Below, one piece after another: positions 29,262 through 37,403 of a stretch of 64,000 nt of DNA. The notes below the pieces were generated by a model that saw only the letters and a program-made list of their open reading frames with translations, was not told where the DNA came from and did no database searches. Position 1 is the stretch's first letter, and each line of letters begins with the position of its first letter. Origin of the DNA: JBQLZQ01 sp052168355 (GTDB taxonomy: Bacteria > Pseudomonadota > Alphaproteobacteria > DSM-16000 > Inquilinaceae); contig JBQLZQ010000006.1 in the NCBI GenBank assembly GCA_052168355.1, positions 1-64,000 of the forward strand, read 5' to 3'. A program made the translations under genes and the position numbers.

Positions 29262-29642
29262 GTGACGGAGGAGCCCGGCGGCGCCCTGCGCCTCGACAAA
29301 TGGCTTTGGTACGCGCGGTTCTTCAAGACCCGGTCGCTGGCCACGAAGGAATGTCTGGCCGGGAACATCCGCATCGACGGGCAGGCCGCGGCAAAAGCGC
29401 ATGCGCCGATACGTCCCGGCCAGGTTCTGACCTTCGTGCAGGGCCGGCATGTCAGGGTGGTCCGGGTGACCGCCCTGGCGACCCGGCGCGGTCCGGCGGT
29501 CGAGGCGCAAACCCTATACGAGGACCTGTCTCCGCCCGCTCCGGAGACCGCCCTTCCGCGCGACGATGGTGGACGCGCCGGCCGCGGGCGCCCGACCAAA
29601 CGCGACCGTCGCGACTTCGACCGGCTTCGCGGGCGCTCCTGA
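29262..29642 (+). CDS. S4-domain RNA-binding protein (Hsp15-like)
   Basis: 126 residues. An N-terminal S4 fold (LRLDKWLWYARFFKTRSLA and KECLAGNIRIDGQAAAKAHAPIRPGQVLTF, about residues 9-60) is followed by a basic tail with GRPTKRDRRDFDRLRGR. The pattern is that of Hsp15 (HslR), which recycles free 50S subunits carrying nascent chains under heat stress. GTG 29262 is chosen: GAGGAG lies 9 nt before it, overlapping the helicase stop, so the two genes are probably translated from one message. The frame open upstream overlaps the helicase and has no S4 features. Confidence 0.88.
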   Translation: MTEEPGGALRLDKWLWYARFFKTRSLATKECLAGNIRIDGQAAAKAHAPIRPGQVLTFVQGRHVRVVRVTALATRRGPAVEAQTLYEDLSPPAPETALPRDDGGRAGRGRPTKRDRRDFDRLRGRS

Positions 29643-29707
29643 CTTGGCCGAAATCCCTACTGGGCGAAGGGTTGCGGGGCATTGTCGGGAAATGGTAGGG
29701 ACCGGGC

Positions 29708-30190
29708 ATGCTGAACCGCATCAAAGACTTCCTGGCTGATCGGGCCGCGCCGGACGGGACGGATCGTGAATCCGATCCGGACGAGTTGCATCTGGCGGTG
29801 GCCGCCCTGCTGGTCGAAGCGGCGCGCATGGACGACGGGATCGAGCACAGCGAGGTGGAACGGATCGCCGAGCTTCTGCGCTGGCGCTTCGATCTTCCAC
29901 CGGACGATACCGCCCGCCTGATCGAAGAGGCCAAACGGGTCACGGCGGCGGGGGCCCAGTGGTATGGCTTCACCGCCAAGATCCGGCAGGATTTCTCGGA
30001 AACCCAGAGGGTGCAGCTTATGGAAATGCTCTGGGACGTGGCCCATGCCGACGGCGTGGTCCATGATCTGGAAGCCAATCTGATGCGCCGGATCGCCGGT
30101 CTGCTCTATGTGTCGGACCAGGATAACGGCTCGGCCCGCAAGCGGGCCAGGGAGCGCCACGGGCTGGGAACGGACGACGCGGCCGGCTGA
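29708..30190 (+). CDS. TerB-like (tellurite-resistance-fold) protein
   Basis: 160-residue cytoplasmic, mainly helical protein of the TerB family. Conserved features are LAVAALLVEAARMDDGIEHSEVERIAELL and WDVAHADGVVHDLEANLMRRIAGLL, each with the acidic Dx(D/G)G-type loop thought to bind metal ions. Many genomes carry such proteins outside tellurite operons, and nothing here suggests tellurite resistance; TerC at 4.5 kb is too far away to form a unit. It follows the S4 protein by 65 nt and precedes fdxA by 36 nt on the same strand. Confidence 0.85.
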   Translation: MLNRIKDFLADRAAPDGTDRESDPDELHLAVAALLVEAARMDDGIEHSEVERIAELLRWRFDLPPDDTARLIEEAKRVTAAGAQWYGFTAKIRQDFSETQRVQLMEMLWDVAHADGVVHDLEANLMRRIAGLLYVSDQDNGSARKRARERHGLGTDDAAG

Positions 30191-30226
30191 TTCCGGTCAG
30201 GCATTTTTTGGAGTGGAGTGCGGGCG

Positions 30227-30568
30227 ATGCCCTATCTGGTGACCGAGGCGTGCATCAAGTGCAAATACATGGACTGCATCGAGGTCTGTCCGGTGGACTG
30301 TTTCTACGAGGGTGAGAACATGCTGGCCATCCACCCGGACGAATGCATCGATTGCGGCGTCTGCGAGCCGGAATGCCCCGTCGAGGCGATCAAGCCCGAT
30401 ACGGAGATCGACGCGGCCGAGAAATGGTTGCAGATCAACCGCGATTATGCCGAATCTTGGCCGAATATCACCCGCAAGAAGGACCCGCCGGCCGACGCGG
30501 ACTCCTGGCGCGACGTCCCGGACAAGCTGGAGAAGCATTTCAGCCCCAAACCGGGCACCGGCACCTGA
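30227..30568 (+). CDS. fdxA: FdxA-type seven-iron ferredoxin
   Basis: 113-residue cytoplasmic electron carrier with one [3Fe-4S] and one [4Fe-4S] cluster. The cysteine pattern is CIKCKYMDCIEVCPVDC followed by ECIDCGVCEPECPVEAI, with the long C-terminal extension (to residue 113) typical of alphaproteobacterial FdxA. ATG 30227 gives the invariant N-terminus MPYLVTEACIKCKY and is preceded by GGAGTGGAG. The gene commonly sits near carD and the helicase in this group of bacteria, as here. About 280 bp separate it from carD. Confidence 0.95.
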   Translation: MPYLVTEACIKCKYMDCIEVCPVDCFYEGENMLAIHPDECIDCGVCEPECPVEAIKPDTEIDAAEKWLQINRDYAESWPNITRKKDPPADADSWRDVPDKLEKHFSPKPGTGT

Positions 30569-30663
30569 AAGGCCCGGGGACACTCGGAATCCAGGGACTC
30601 TGCCGCATTGCGTCATAAAACCGCAATATCGTTGCGCGGCTTCCCTTAACCCCCCAGTTATGC

Positions 30664-30762
30664 TATGTTTATGGATGATACGGCTCTGCGGGAGCAGGCC
30701 GTGGCCGATAGCGACGGAAATCGTCTCCGCTCAGTCAGGCAGGTTAGGCCTGCGGCTTTTTT
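30664..30762 (+). ncRNA. Candidate small RNA between fdxA and carD
   Basis: Speculative. A -10-like TATGTT (30664-30669) is followed by about 90 nt rich in short inverted repeats (GCTC/GAGC, GGCC/GGCC, GACG/CGTC) that ends in a convincing intrinsic terminator at 30739-30762. There is no coding frame with a ribosome site. The -35 region is weak. It could instead be the 5' leader of carD with an attenuator, or just the late terminator of fdxA. Confidence 0.25.
30739..30762 (+). terminator. Intrinsic terminator between fdxA and carD
   Basis: GCAGG (30739-30743) pairs with CCTGC (30749-30753) around the loop TTAGG, and a six-T run follows at 30757-30762. This is a good Rho-independent shape and rare in so GC-rich a region. 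It lies 170 nt after the fdxA stop and 86 nt before the carD start, so it could end fdxA transcription or a short RNA. Confidence 0.55.
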
Positions 30763-30847
30763 GTCGCGGGATGACGAGTCCGTTGAGCGGTCCATATGGG
30801 CCGGTCGGCCGGGTTCGGCACACGCGATTTTGGGGTAGCAGCGCAAC

Positions 30848-31348
30848 ATGACACAGCAGTTGGATTACAGCGTCGGCGATTATGTGGTGTACCCGGCCCA
30901 TGGGGTCGGGCGGATTTGCGGGATCGAAACCGCCCAGATGGGCGACCTCGAAGTCGAATTGTACTCGATCAGCTTCGAAAAGGAGCGGATGACCCTGAAG
31001 GTGCCGACCACTAAGGCAAAGCGGGCCGGTCTCCGGAAGTTGAGCTCGAAGGACCGGATCAAGGCCGCCCTGGAAACGCTGCGGGGCCGCAGCCGTATCC
31101 GCCGCACGATGTGGAGCCGGCGGGCCCAGGAATACGAGGCCAAGATCAACTCGGGCGACCCGGTATCGATCGCCGAGGTGGTGCGCGATCTGCACCGCGC
31201 CGACGACCAGCCCGAACAGTCCTACAGCGAGCGCCAGATCTATCAGGCGGCGCTGGAGCGGCTGTCGCGGGAGCTGGCGGCGGTCGAGAAGATCGCCGAG
31301 GACAAGGCGACCGAACGTCTGGAGCACGTGCTGCGCAAAGCGGCCTGA
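30848..31348 (+). CDS. carD: CarD family transcriptional regulator
   Basis: 166 residues. CarD binds the RNA polymerase beta subunit and stabilises open promoter complexes, acting broadly on housekeeping promoters; in alphaproteobacteria it compensates for weak -10 elements. The N-terminal RNAP-interaction domain has FSVGDYVVYPAHGVGRI-like sequence (here YSVGDYVVYPAHGVGRICGIE), followed by TLKVPTTKAKRAGLRKLSS. The C-terminal helical DNA-binding domain follows (SRRAQEYEAKINSGDP, IAEVVRDLHR). Length is standard. Located after fdxA, as often in the order. Confidence 0.95.
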   Translation: MTQQLDYSVGDYVVYPAHGVGRICGIETAQMGDLEVELYSISFEKERMTLKVPTTKAKRAGLRKLSSKDRIKAALETLRGRSRIRRTMWSRRAQEYEAKINSGDPVSIAEVVRDLHRADDQPEQSYSERQIYQAALERLSRELAAVEKIAEDKATERLEHVLRKAA

Positions 31349-31458
31349 CTGCCGGCGAAGAAACCGGGCGACCGCTGACCGCGGTCCCCGGAGTGCGGCG
31401 GTATACGCCCAGGGGGATCGATCGCGATCCGCATTCCCGGATCCGGTGACGGTCCTGA

Positions 31459-31506
31459 GCGAGCCGGGCGGCAGCTTTATGCGCCGCTCGCCGCTTTGCG
31501 GTTTTT
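31459..31506 (+). terminator. Probable intrinsic terminator after carD
   Basis: A long imperfect stem (GCGA with TCGC, GCGGC with GCCGC) is followed by CCGC-TTT-GCGG and then TTTTT at 31502-31506. The hairpin plus T-run lies 110-160 nt after the carD stop on the same strand and about 80 nt before the next gene. Confidence 0.45.
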
Positions 31507-31583
31507 CCTGACGCCCCGATCCCGCTACACTTCCCCGGAGAGAGCGCCGTTCATCGGCGCGTGATCCAGCATTCGGCGGTCCG

Positions 31584-32399
31584 TTGACGCCAGACCATCT
31601 CAAGTTCGCCAATTTGGGCCAGCCGCGCCGGCTGTGGGCGGTCGCGGCCATCCATGGCGACGTCGTGCGCCTTTGCGCCCTGCACGACCACATCCTGACG
31701 GCGTTCCGGCCGGGGGATCGGGTCGTTTACCTTGGCAATTTCCTGGGCCGCGGCGGGGCCATCGCCGAAACCGTGGAAGAACTGATGCGGTTTCGCCGTG
31801 TGCTGCTGTCGCTGCCCGGCATGATCACCGGCGACATCGTGTTTCTGCGGGGCCAGCAGGAGGAGATGTGGCAGAAACTGCTGCAGCTCCAGTTCGCCCC
31901 GAACCCCCAGGACGTCCTGCGCTGGATGTTGAGCCAGGGGGTGGAGCCGACATTGCGCGCCTATGGCGCCACCGCCCAGGAGGGCCTGGTCGCCGCGCGG
32001 ACCGGCGCGGTTCATCTCACCCGATGGACGAACAGGTTGCGCGAAACCATGCGCCGCTCCCCCGGTCACAACAGTCTTTTCGCCGCCTTGAAGCGGGCCG
32101 CCATGGCCTACGGCGCCGACGGACAGGGCGGCGTTCTGGCGGTCAGCGCCGGGCTGGATCCGGCCCGCCCGCTCGGCGCCCAGGGTGACAGCTTCTGGTG
32201 GGGCCATGCGGCGTTCGCCGCGATGACCGAACCGTTCGATCCCTTCGATCTGGTCGTCCGCGGGTACGATCCCGACGATGGCGGTGTCCGACTCGACGGC
32301 GCCGCCATAACCTTGGACGGCGGCTGCGGCCGGGGCGGGCGTCTGGTCGCGGCCCGGATCGGTCCCGATGCCGCCATTGAGGAGATCCTCGAGGCCTGA
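31584..32399 (+). CDS. Degenerate metallophosphoesterase-like protein
   Basis: 271 residues. The overall layout is that of serine/threonine phosphatase-type metallophosphoesterases: an early block AAIHGD where GDIHG is expected, then GDRVVYLGNFLGRGG in place of GDxVDRG, and LRGQQEEM in place of GNHE. The metal-ligand Asp/His/Asn positions are thus partly lost: the first motif lacks the leading Asp and GNHE has become GQQEE. The protein may be a pseudo-phosphatase or a variant with altered metal site. A TTG start at 31584 is the only one that gives the full first motif; it has no strong ribosome site. The gene lies 235 nt after carD and is convergent with chvG. Confidence 0.6.
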   Translation: MTPDHLKFANLGQPRRLWAVAAIHGDVVRLCALHDHILTAFRPGDRVVYLGNFLGRGGAIAETVEELMRFRRVLLSLPGMITGDIVFLRGQQEEMWQKLLQLQFAPNPQDVLRWMLSQGVEPTLRAYGATAQEGLVAARTGAVHLTRWTNRLRETMRRSPGHNSLFAALKRAAMAYGADGQGGVLAVSAGLDPARPLGAQGDSFWWGHAAFAAMTEPFDPFDLVVRGYDPDDGGVRLDGAAITLDGGCGRGGRLVAARIGPDAAIEEILEA

Positions 32400-32432
32400 C
32401 GGGGCCGCCTTCCGTGTCGGTCGAGAGGGCCG

Positions 32433-34127
32433 TCAGCGGACGGGGATGCGGACCACGAACCGGGCGCCGGCGCCGTCTTCCCGGTTGCGGGCGAAGATCT
32501 GGCCGCCATGCGCCTCCACGATCTGCTTGGAGATGCTGAGCCCCAGGCCCGAATGGGTACCGAATTTCTCACCGACCGGGCGCTCGGAATAAAACCGGTC
32601 GAAAATGGCCTCGAGCTTGGATTCCGGGATAATCGGGCCGTCGTTTTCAACCGCGATTTCGGCGAACCCGCCCGATTTCCGTCCCTGGATGACGATCCGC
32701 CCGTGCGGCGGCGAGAACGACAGGGCGTTGGTGATCAGGTTGCGGAACACCTGGACCAGCCGGTCCTCCAGCCCCGGAACGATCAGGGCATCGGCCGTCA
32801 GGTCCAGTTCGATGGTCGGGCCGTCGGCCTTGCGCGTGGTGGTGTACAGCTCCGCCAGCATCTCCAGCATCCGGCCCAGATCGACCCGTTCCGCCCGCGC
32901 CCGCGACAGTTCCGCGTCCAGCCGAGAGGCGTCGGAAATGTCCGTGATCAGACGGTCCAGCCGCTGCACATCCTCCTGAATGACCGCCATCAGCCGCCGC
33001 TGCCGCTCGGGATCGGTGATGCGGGCCGTGGTTTCCACGGCGCTGCGCAACGAGCTCAACGGGTTCTTGATCTCGTGCGCGACATCGGCGGCGAAGCTTT
33101 CGATGGCGTCCATGCGCATCCACAGCGCCGCCGTCATCTCACGCAGGGCGCCCGACAGATCGCCGATCTCATCGCGCCGATGGGTGAAGTCGGGGATCTC
33201 CTGCCCCCGCCCTTGGCCGCTGCGCACCTGCTCCGCGGCACCGGCCAACTGTCGGATCGGCCGCGTGATGGTGCCGGCCAGGTACAGCGACAGCAGCACG
33301 GTGATGCCAAAGGCCACGGCAAAGACCTCCAGGATGTCCTCCCGCACCGACTGAACCGCCTGTTCGATCAGTTCGGTATCGTTGGTCACCAGCACGGCGC
33401 CCATCACCACCCTTAGCCGTTGCACCGGAACGGTGACTCCCAAAACCCGGCTGCCGTCGTCGCGGCTCCAGATCTGCTGCCCCAGTTCGCCGTTCAGCGC
33501 GCGGGACACGGCGGCCACGTCGTCGGCCGACTGGTTGGGTTCGTCGATATAGGGGGGCCAGCGCTTGCGCTCCGGCAACGTCTCGGTCACGAAGCCGTAG
33601 ATGGCGTTGAACAGGGTGCGGGTGAGGCTGTTGTCGTCGAACCGCCGTGGCGGCGCGATCTCGACGATGCCGCCCGGACCGACCAGGTACCGGCTGTCGG
33701 CCAGCAGCAATCCGTCCTGATCGAACAAAAGGGTCCGGGTATCGGTGGTTTCGTAGACGCGGCGGACCATGCGCCGTGCCTGTTCCGGGTCGAACGCCAG
33801 CAGATCGTCGGGGCCCGCGACCACCGCCGCCTCGGCCAGGGCGCCGGCAAAGATCAGCGCCTCGCTGCGCAGGCTGGCGAATTCGGCCTGGATCAGCCGT
33901 TCCTCATAGCGTCCCAGATACAGGACGCCGCCGACCAGGACCATCAGGGCCAGCATGTTGATCGCCAGCACCCGCAGCGTCAGCTTGGACGGGACCCACA
34001 GCCGTCTGCCGCTGACGCGGCGGCGGCGGTGTCTTCTCGTGGCCGGCCGGCGGGCAACGGGCCCCCTTGCCGGCCGGGTGACGGTGTCGGGCGCCGTCGA
34101 CAGCGTGGGGGGCCGCTCCAGCTTCAT
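32433..34127 (-). CDS. chvG: ChvG (ExoS family) sensor histidine kinase
   Basis: 564-residue inner-membrane kinase, partner of ChvI. A basic N-terminus (1-48) is followed by a membrane helix (about 52-72), a periplasmic stimulus-sensing domain (about 75-262), a second helix (about 264-286), HAMP, the HisKA box AADVAHEIKNPLSSL with phospho-acceptor His 351, and the ATPase domain with N box RNLITNAL and G box SGLGLSISKQIVEAHGG. In rhizobia and Agrobacterium the pair responds to acid and envelope stress. The start overlaps the chvI stop by one base (TGATG), so both are cotranscribed as chvI-chvG. Confidence 0.94.
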   Translation of the reverse strand: MKLERPPTLSTAPDTVTRPARGPVARRPATRRHRRRRVSGRRLWVPSKLTLRVLAINMLALMVLVGGVLYLGRYEERLIQAEFASLRSEALIFAGALAEAAVVAGPDDLLAFDPEQARRMVRRVYETTDTRTLLFDQDGLLLADSRYLVGPGGIVEIAPPRRFDDNSLTRTLFNAIYGFVTETLPERKRWPPYIDEPNQSADDVAAVSRALNGELGQQIWSRDDGSRVLGVTVPVQRLRVVMGAVLVTNDTELIEQAVQSVREDILEVFAVAFGITVLLSLYLAGTITRPIRQLAGAAEQVRSGQGRGQEIPDFTHRRDEIGDLSGALREMTAALWMRMDAIESFAADVAHEIKNPLSSLRSAVETTARITDPERQRRLMAVIQEDVQRLDRLITDISDASRLDAELSRARAERVDLGRMLEMLAELYTTTRKADGPTIELDLTADALIVPGLEDRLVQVFRNLITNALSFSPPHGRIVIQGRKSGGFAEIAVENDGPIIPESKLEAIFDRFYSERPVGEKFGTHSGLGLSISKQIVEAHGGQIFARNREDGAGARFVVRIPVR

Positions 34128-34837
34128 CAGGTGGCCGGCCAGGAGTCCTTGTAGCGGTAGCCCACGCCGTACAGAGTCTCGATCTGGTTGAAGTCCGGAT
34201 CCACGGCCTTGAATTTCTTGCGGATCCGCTTGATGTGGCTGTCGATGGTGCGATCGTCGACGTAAATATGCTCACCGTACGCCGCGTCCATCAGCTGGTC
34301 CCGGCTCTTGACATGGCCGATGCGCTGGGCCAGCGCGTTGACCAGCAGGAATTCGGTGACCGTCAGATCGATCGGCCGGCCGCGCCAGGTGCAGGCGTGG
34401 CGGTTGCTGTCCAGAACCAGATCCCCGCGTGTCATAACCGCGTTGGGATCGCCGACGTCCGCCGTGGCGCCAAGCTGCTCGCGCCGCAGAAGGGCGCGGA
34501 TACGCTCGATCAGCAGACGCTGGGAAAACGGCTTCTTGATATAATCGTCCGCGCCCATACGCAGACCCAAAAGCTCATCCACCTCGTCGTCCTTGGAGGT
34601 CAGGAAGATCACGGGAATGTTGGAGACCTGCCGCAGGCGACCCAGCAATTCCATGCCGTCCATGCGCGGCATCTTGATGTCCAGAACGGCCAGGTCGGCG
34701 GGGCGCGTGTTCAAGCCCCGCAAGGCCTCGTCGCCGTCGGCGAAGGTCCGCACCTCAAACCCCTCGGCCTCCAGCGCCATGGAGACGGAGGTCAGGATGT
34801 TGCGGTCGTCGTCGACCAAGGCGATGGACTGAGCCAT
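34127..34837 (-). CDS. chvI: ChvI response regulator (OmpR/PhoB type)
   Basis: 236 residues. The receiver domain has acidic DDD at 9-11, phospho-acceptor Asp 53 (VLDIKMPRMDG), Thr in FLTSKDD and Lys in YIKKPFS. It is followed by a winged-helix DNA-binding domain ending in HIKRIRKKFKAVDPDF and IETLYGVGYRY. ATG 34837 is preferred over the longer frame because it starts at the receiver domain and has GAGAGGAA before it. It precedes chvG with a one-base overlap and is divergent from the HugZ-like gene, with about 180 bp for promoters. Confidence 0.95.
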   Translation of the reverse strand: MAQSIALVDDDRNILTSVSMALEAEGFEVRTFADGDEALRGLNTRPADLAVLDIKMPRMDGMELLGRLRQVSNIPVIFLTSKDDEVDELLGLRMGADDYIKKPFSQRLLIERIRALLRREQLGATADVGDPNAVMTRGDLVLDSNRHACTWRGRPIDLTVTEFLLVNALAQRIGHVKSRDQLMDAAYGEHIYVDDRTIDSHIKRIRKKFKAVDPDFNQIETLYGVGYRYKDSWPAT

Positions 34838-35018
34838 ATTCACGTTCCTCTCGGTCGGGGCAGTATTCCCACGGATCCTGCCCGCCTGCGCGGGATCGGG
34901 GCGGACCCTCCCGATGTCGGCATGGTCACGGCCCAATATGGCGCATTTGCGGCGGTTTGGCCACGTCCAGGCCGCGCCACATTTTCGATAAGAACTCTAA
35001 GGAAAGACTTTACGGACG

Positions 35019-35744
35019 ATGGATGCCAAAACAGCCGGTCTGACCGCCCGCCGCATCGTGCGGGCGGCCGACCGCGCCACCCTGTCCACGAAGGGGGCCA
35101 ACGGCTGGCCCTATGGCGCGCTCGTGCTGCTGGGGCTGGATCTGGATGGGACGCCGCTGTTGATGCTGTCGTCCCTGGCCCAACACACCCGCCACCTGCT
35201 GGAGGACGATCGCGTCGCCGTCACCGTCGACGGAACCTTCGGTTTCCCAGAGCCGCTGGCCGGTCCACGCCTGACCGTGCTGGGGCGCGCCCGCCGAACC
35301 GAAGAGCCGCGGCACCGCGCCCGTTTTCTGGCCCGTCATCCCAGCGCAAGTCGCTATGCCGACTTCACCGATTTTGCCGTCTACCGCGTGGCCGTCGACC
35401 GGATCCATCTGGTGGCCGGTTTTGGCGAGATCCGGTGGCTGGAGGCCGACCGGGTGCTATTGGCCCCGGCCCTTTGGCAGGCGTTCGCAGCGGCCGGGTC
35501 CGAGTCGGTCGACGGTCTCAACACGGATCGCGCGGATCTGATCAATGCCTGCGCGGCGCGATTCGACACGGGACACGCCACCGGCTGGCGGATCACCGGG
35601 ATCGATCCCGACGGATGCGACCTGCGCCACGGCCAGCACGCACTTCGCCTAGCGTTCGCCGAGCCGTGCCCGGCACCCGACCTGGTGCCGGTCGCCCTGG
35701 AGCGATTCGCCAGGGATGGTCCGCCGCCGGGGCTCAGTCCATGA
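35019..35744 (+). CDS. HugZ-like pyridoxamine-phosphate-oxidase-fold protein
   Basis: 241 residues. The N-terminal split-barrel (residues about 10-155) belongs to the FMN-binding pyridoxamine 5'-phosphate oxidase family: ADRATLSTKGANGWPYGALVLLGLDLDGTPLLMLSSLAQHTRHL and PRLTVLGRARR are typical of the HugZ/haem-utilisation subgroup. A C-terminal domain resembling DUF2470 follows (about 165-235), but the usual HMNxDH stretch is replaced by DLINACAAR, so the haem-contact residues of HugZ are not evident. Substrate unknown. The last 11 bases overlap the convergent pagL-like gene. Confidence 0.85.
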   Translation: MDAKTAGLTARRIVRAADRATLSTKGANGWPYGALVLLGLDLDGTPLLMLSSLAQHTRHLLEDDRVAVTVDGTFGFPEPLAGPRLTVLGRARRTEEPRHRARFLARHPSASRYADFTDFAVYRVAVDRIHLVAGFGEIRWLEADRVLLAPALWQAFAAAGSESVDGLNTDRADLINACAARFDTGHATGWRITGIDPDGCDLRHGQHALRLAFAEPCPAPDLVPVALERFARDGPPPGLSP

Positions 35745-36258
35745 AACGCGCGGTCGGAACGGCGTAGTGGACCAGGACGATCTCGGTTCCCGGGTTGGTA
35801 TCGTCCAGGTCGGCGTTGGACAGATGCATGCCCGAGATCCCGATCTCCGACCCGTCTTCGAATCGGTAGGCCAGTTCCAGTCCGGTGCGGAATTCCACGA
35901 CATGACCCAGATCGACGCCGTCGCCTTCGGCATAGAGACCGACGTCGGCGAACGGCAGGATCACGAACTGGTCGTCGATCACCCATTCGGCGCCAAAGCC
36001 GGCATAGCCATAGGCCGCGCCGTTGGTGGCGACGATGCCGCCCACATGGGGGCTTAGAAAACCGAAATAGCGCACGCCCGGCCGCCATTCCAGGTTGAAC
36101 GCCGCGGCCTCCTCGTCCTGCTGGAGGATGTCGTAGTACCCGACACCGATTTTGATGCGGCCCTGGTCCTGGGCCGAGGCTGCATCAGATCCGGTGGCGA
36201 CGATGACACCGGTCAGCGCCGCGACGGCGCCAATGCTTCTCCCAATCATTCCGATCAC
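35734..36258 (-). CDS. PagL-like lipid A 3-O-deacylase (acyloxyacyl hydrolase family)
   Basis: About 174 residues with a signal peptide (cleavage near SAQD, about residue 29) and an alternating beta-barrel pattern. The hallmark of PagL is seen near the C-terminus: GISGMHLSNADL, with the catalytic His-Ser pair (HxSN) and a following Asn/Asp and NPG turn. PagL removes the 3-O acyl chain of lipid A in the outer membrane. GTG 36258 is chosen because GGGGAG lies 8 nt upstream; ATG 36249 is possible. It overlaps the convergent HugZ-like gene by 11 bp. The iminopeptidase lies upstream on the same strand, separated by a terminator. Confidence 0.8.
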   Translation of the reverse strand: MIGMIGRSIGAVAALTGVIVATGSDAASAQDQGRIKIGVGYYDILQQDEEAAAFNLEWRPGVRYFGFLSPHVGGIVATNGAAYGYAGFGAEWVIDDQFVILPFADVGLYAEGDGVDLGHVVEFRTGLELAYRFEDGSEIGISGMHLSNADLDDTNPGTEIVLVHYAVPTARFMD

Positions 36259-36320
36259 AATGTTTGCTCCCCGTCCAAATTCGAATCGATCAATTCGAAT
36301 GACGTAACATGGCATTTGTT

Positions 36321-36347
36321 AAAAATTGGCTTCACGCTTTCGTGAAG
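36321..36347 (-). terminator. Intrinsic terminator of the proline iminopeptidase gene
   Basis: CTTCACG (36330-36336) pairs perfectly with CGTGAAG (36341-36347) around a 4-nt loop. On the minus strand the hairpin is followed by CCAATTTTT, with five T at 36325-36321. It lies 17 nt after the iminopeptidase stop, in the correct orientation. Confidence 0.7.
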
Positions 36348-36363
36348 TCGCCGCACCGCCCCC

Positions 36364-37326
36364 TCAGGCCGGGTTGAGGGCGATTTTCTGGTGCGCGCGG
36401 GTCGCGGCGATCAGGCTGGCGCGGATGCCCGGTTCCATGGCCGAGTGGCCGGCATCGGGCACGACGACGTAGCGCGCTTCGGGCCAGGCACGGTGCAGCG
36501 CGTCGGCGCTGACGATGGGACAGACGGCGTCGTATCGACCCTGAACGATTGTCGTAGGGATGGACCGGCACCGATCGACGCCGTCAAGCAGGCGGGTTTC
36601 CGGATCGGGGATCTGGGTCTTGAAGTAGTGGGCCTCCAAACGGGCCAGGCCCAAGGCATGGGTGTCGTCGGCCATGGCCGCCACCAGGTCGGGATTGGGC
36701 AGCAGCGTCGAACAGGTCCCTTCATACAGGCTCCAGGCCCGGGCGGCCGGCATGTGCACCGCCGGGTCCGGATCCATCAGGCGGCGATGGTACCCGGTCA
36801 GAATATCGCCCCGTTCAGCCGGCGGCAGCGCGCCGGAAAACGCCTCCCAAGCTTCGGGAAACAACGCGCGGATACCGTGAAGGAACCAGTCGATCTCGCT
36901 TCGGCGCATCAGGAAGATGCCGCGCAGGATCAGCGACAGGCAGCGATCGGGGGCGGTCTGGGCATAGGCGAGGGCCAGCGTGCTGCCCCATGATCCGCCA
37001 AAGACATGCCATCGCGATATGCCCAGATGGGTCCGCAGGGCCTCCATGTCGGCAACAAGATGGTCGATGGTGTTATCGCGGGTCTCGCCGACGGGCCGCG
37101 ACCGGCCGGCGCCGCGCTGATCGAACACGACGATGCGATAGTGCTGCGGATCGAAAAACCGCCGATGCGCGGGCGACGATCCGGCGCCGGGACCGCCATG
37201 GACGAAGAGGATTGGAACGCCGGCCGGGTTTCCGCATTCCTCCCAGTACAGGGTGTGAATCGCGTCGACCGGCAGAACCCCGGTACGATAGGGGTCGATC
37301 GGCGGGTATAAGGCATGATCGTGCAT
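36364..37326 (-). CDS. pip: Proline iminopeptidase
   Basis: 320-residue cytoplasmic serine peptidase of family S33 that removes N-terminal proline from peptides. The conserved HGGPGAG oxyanion loop (about residues 43-49), DQRGAGRS, nucleophile elbow GGSWGS with Ser 112, acid Asp in GRYDAVCP and His in DAGHSAMEPG are all present. ATG 37326 is taken, with AAGG about 8 nt before it; a TTG five codons upstream is an alternative. It is divergent from the thermonuclease-fold gene with 77 bp between them. Confidence 0.94.
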   Translation of the reverse strand: MHDHALYPPIDPYRTGVLPVDAIHTLYWEECGNPAGVPILFVHGGPGAGSSPAHRRFFDPQHYRIVVFDQRGAGRSRPVGETRDNTIDHLVADMEALRTHLGISRWHVFGGSWGSTLALAYAQTAPDRCLSLILRGIFLMRRSEIDWFLHGIRALFPEAWEAFSGALPPAERGDILTGYHRRLMDPDPAVHMPAARAWSLYEGTCSTLLPNPDLVAAMADDTHALGLARLEAHYFKTQIPDPETRLLDGVDRCRSIPTTIVQGRYDAVCPIVSADALHRAWPEARYVVVPDAGHSAMEPGIRASLIAATRAHQKIALNPA

Positions 37327-37403
37327 CGGCAAGACCTTCAACCGGGCAGGGAAATGTGTGGATCATCGGAAATCGGGACTCGGACAACGCCGCGAAGTCT
37401 AGA

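Noticed and set aside
25160..29599. A 1479-codon open frame on the minus strand covering paralog A and the whole helicase region in antisense
   Set aside because: Only the last 494 codons form a sensible protein with a signal peptide. The rest is the complement of the SUV3-like helicase and S4 genes, with Arg/Gly/Pro-rich low-complexity sequence typical of antisense frames in GC-rich DNA.
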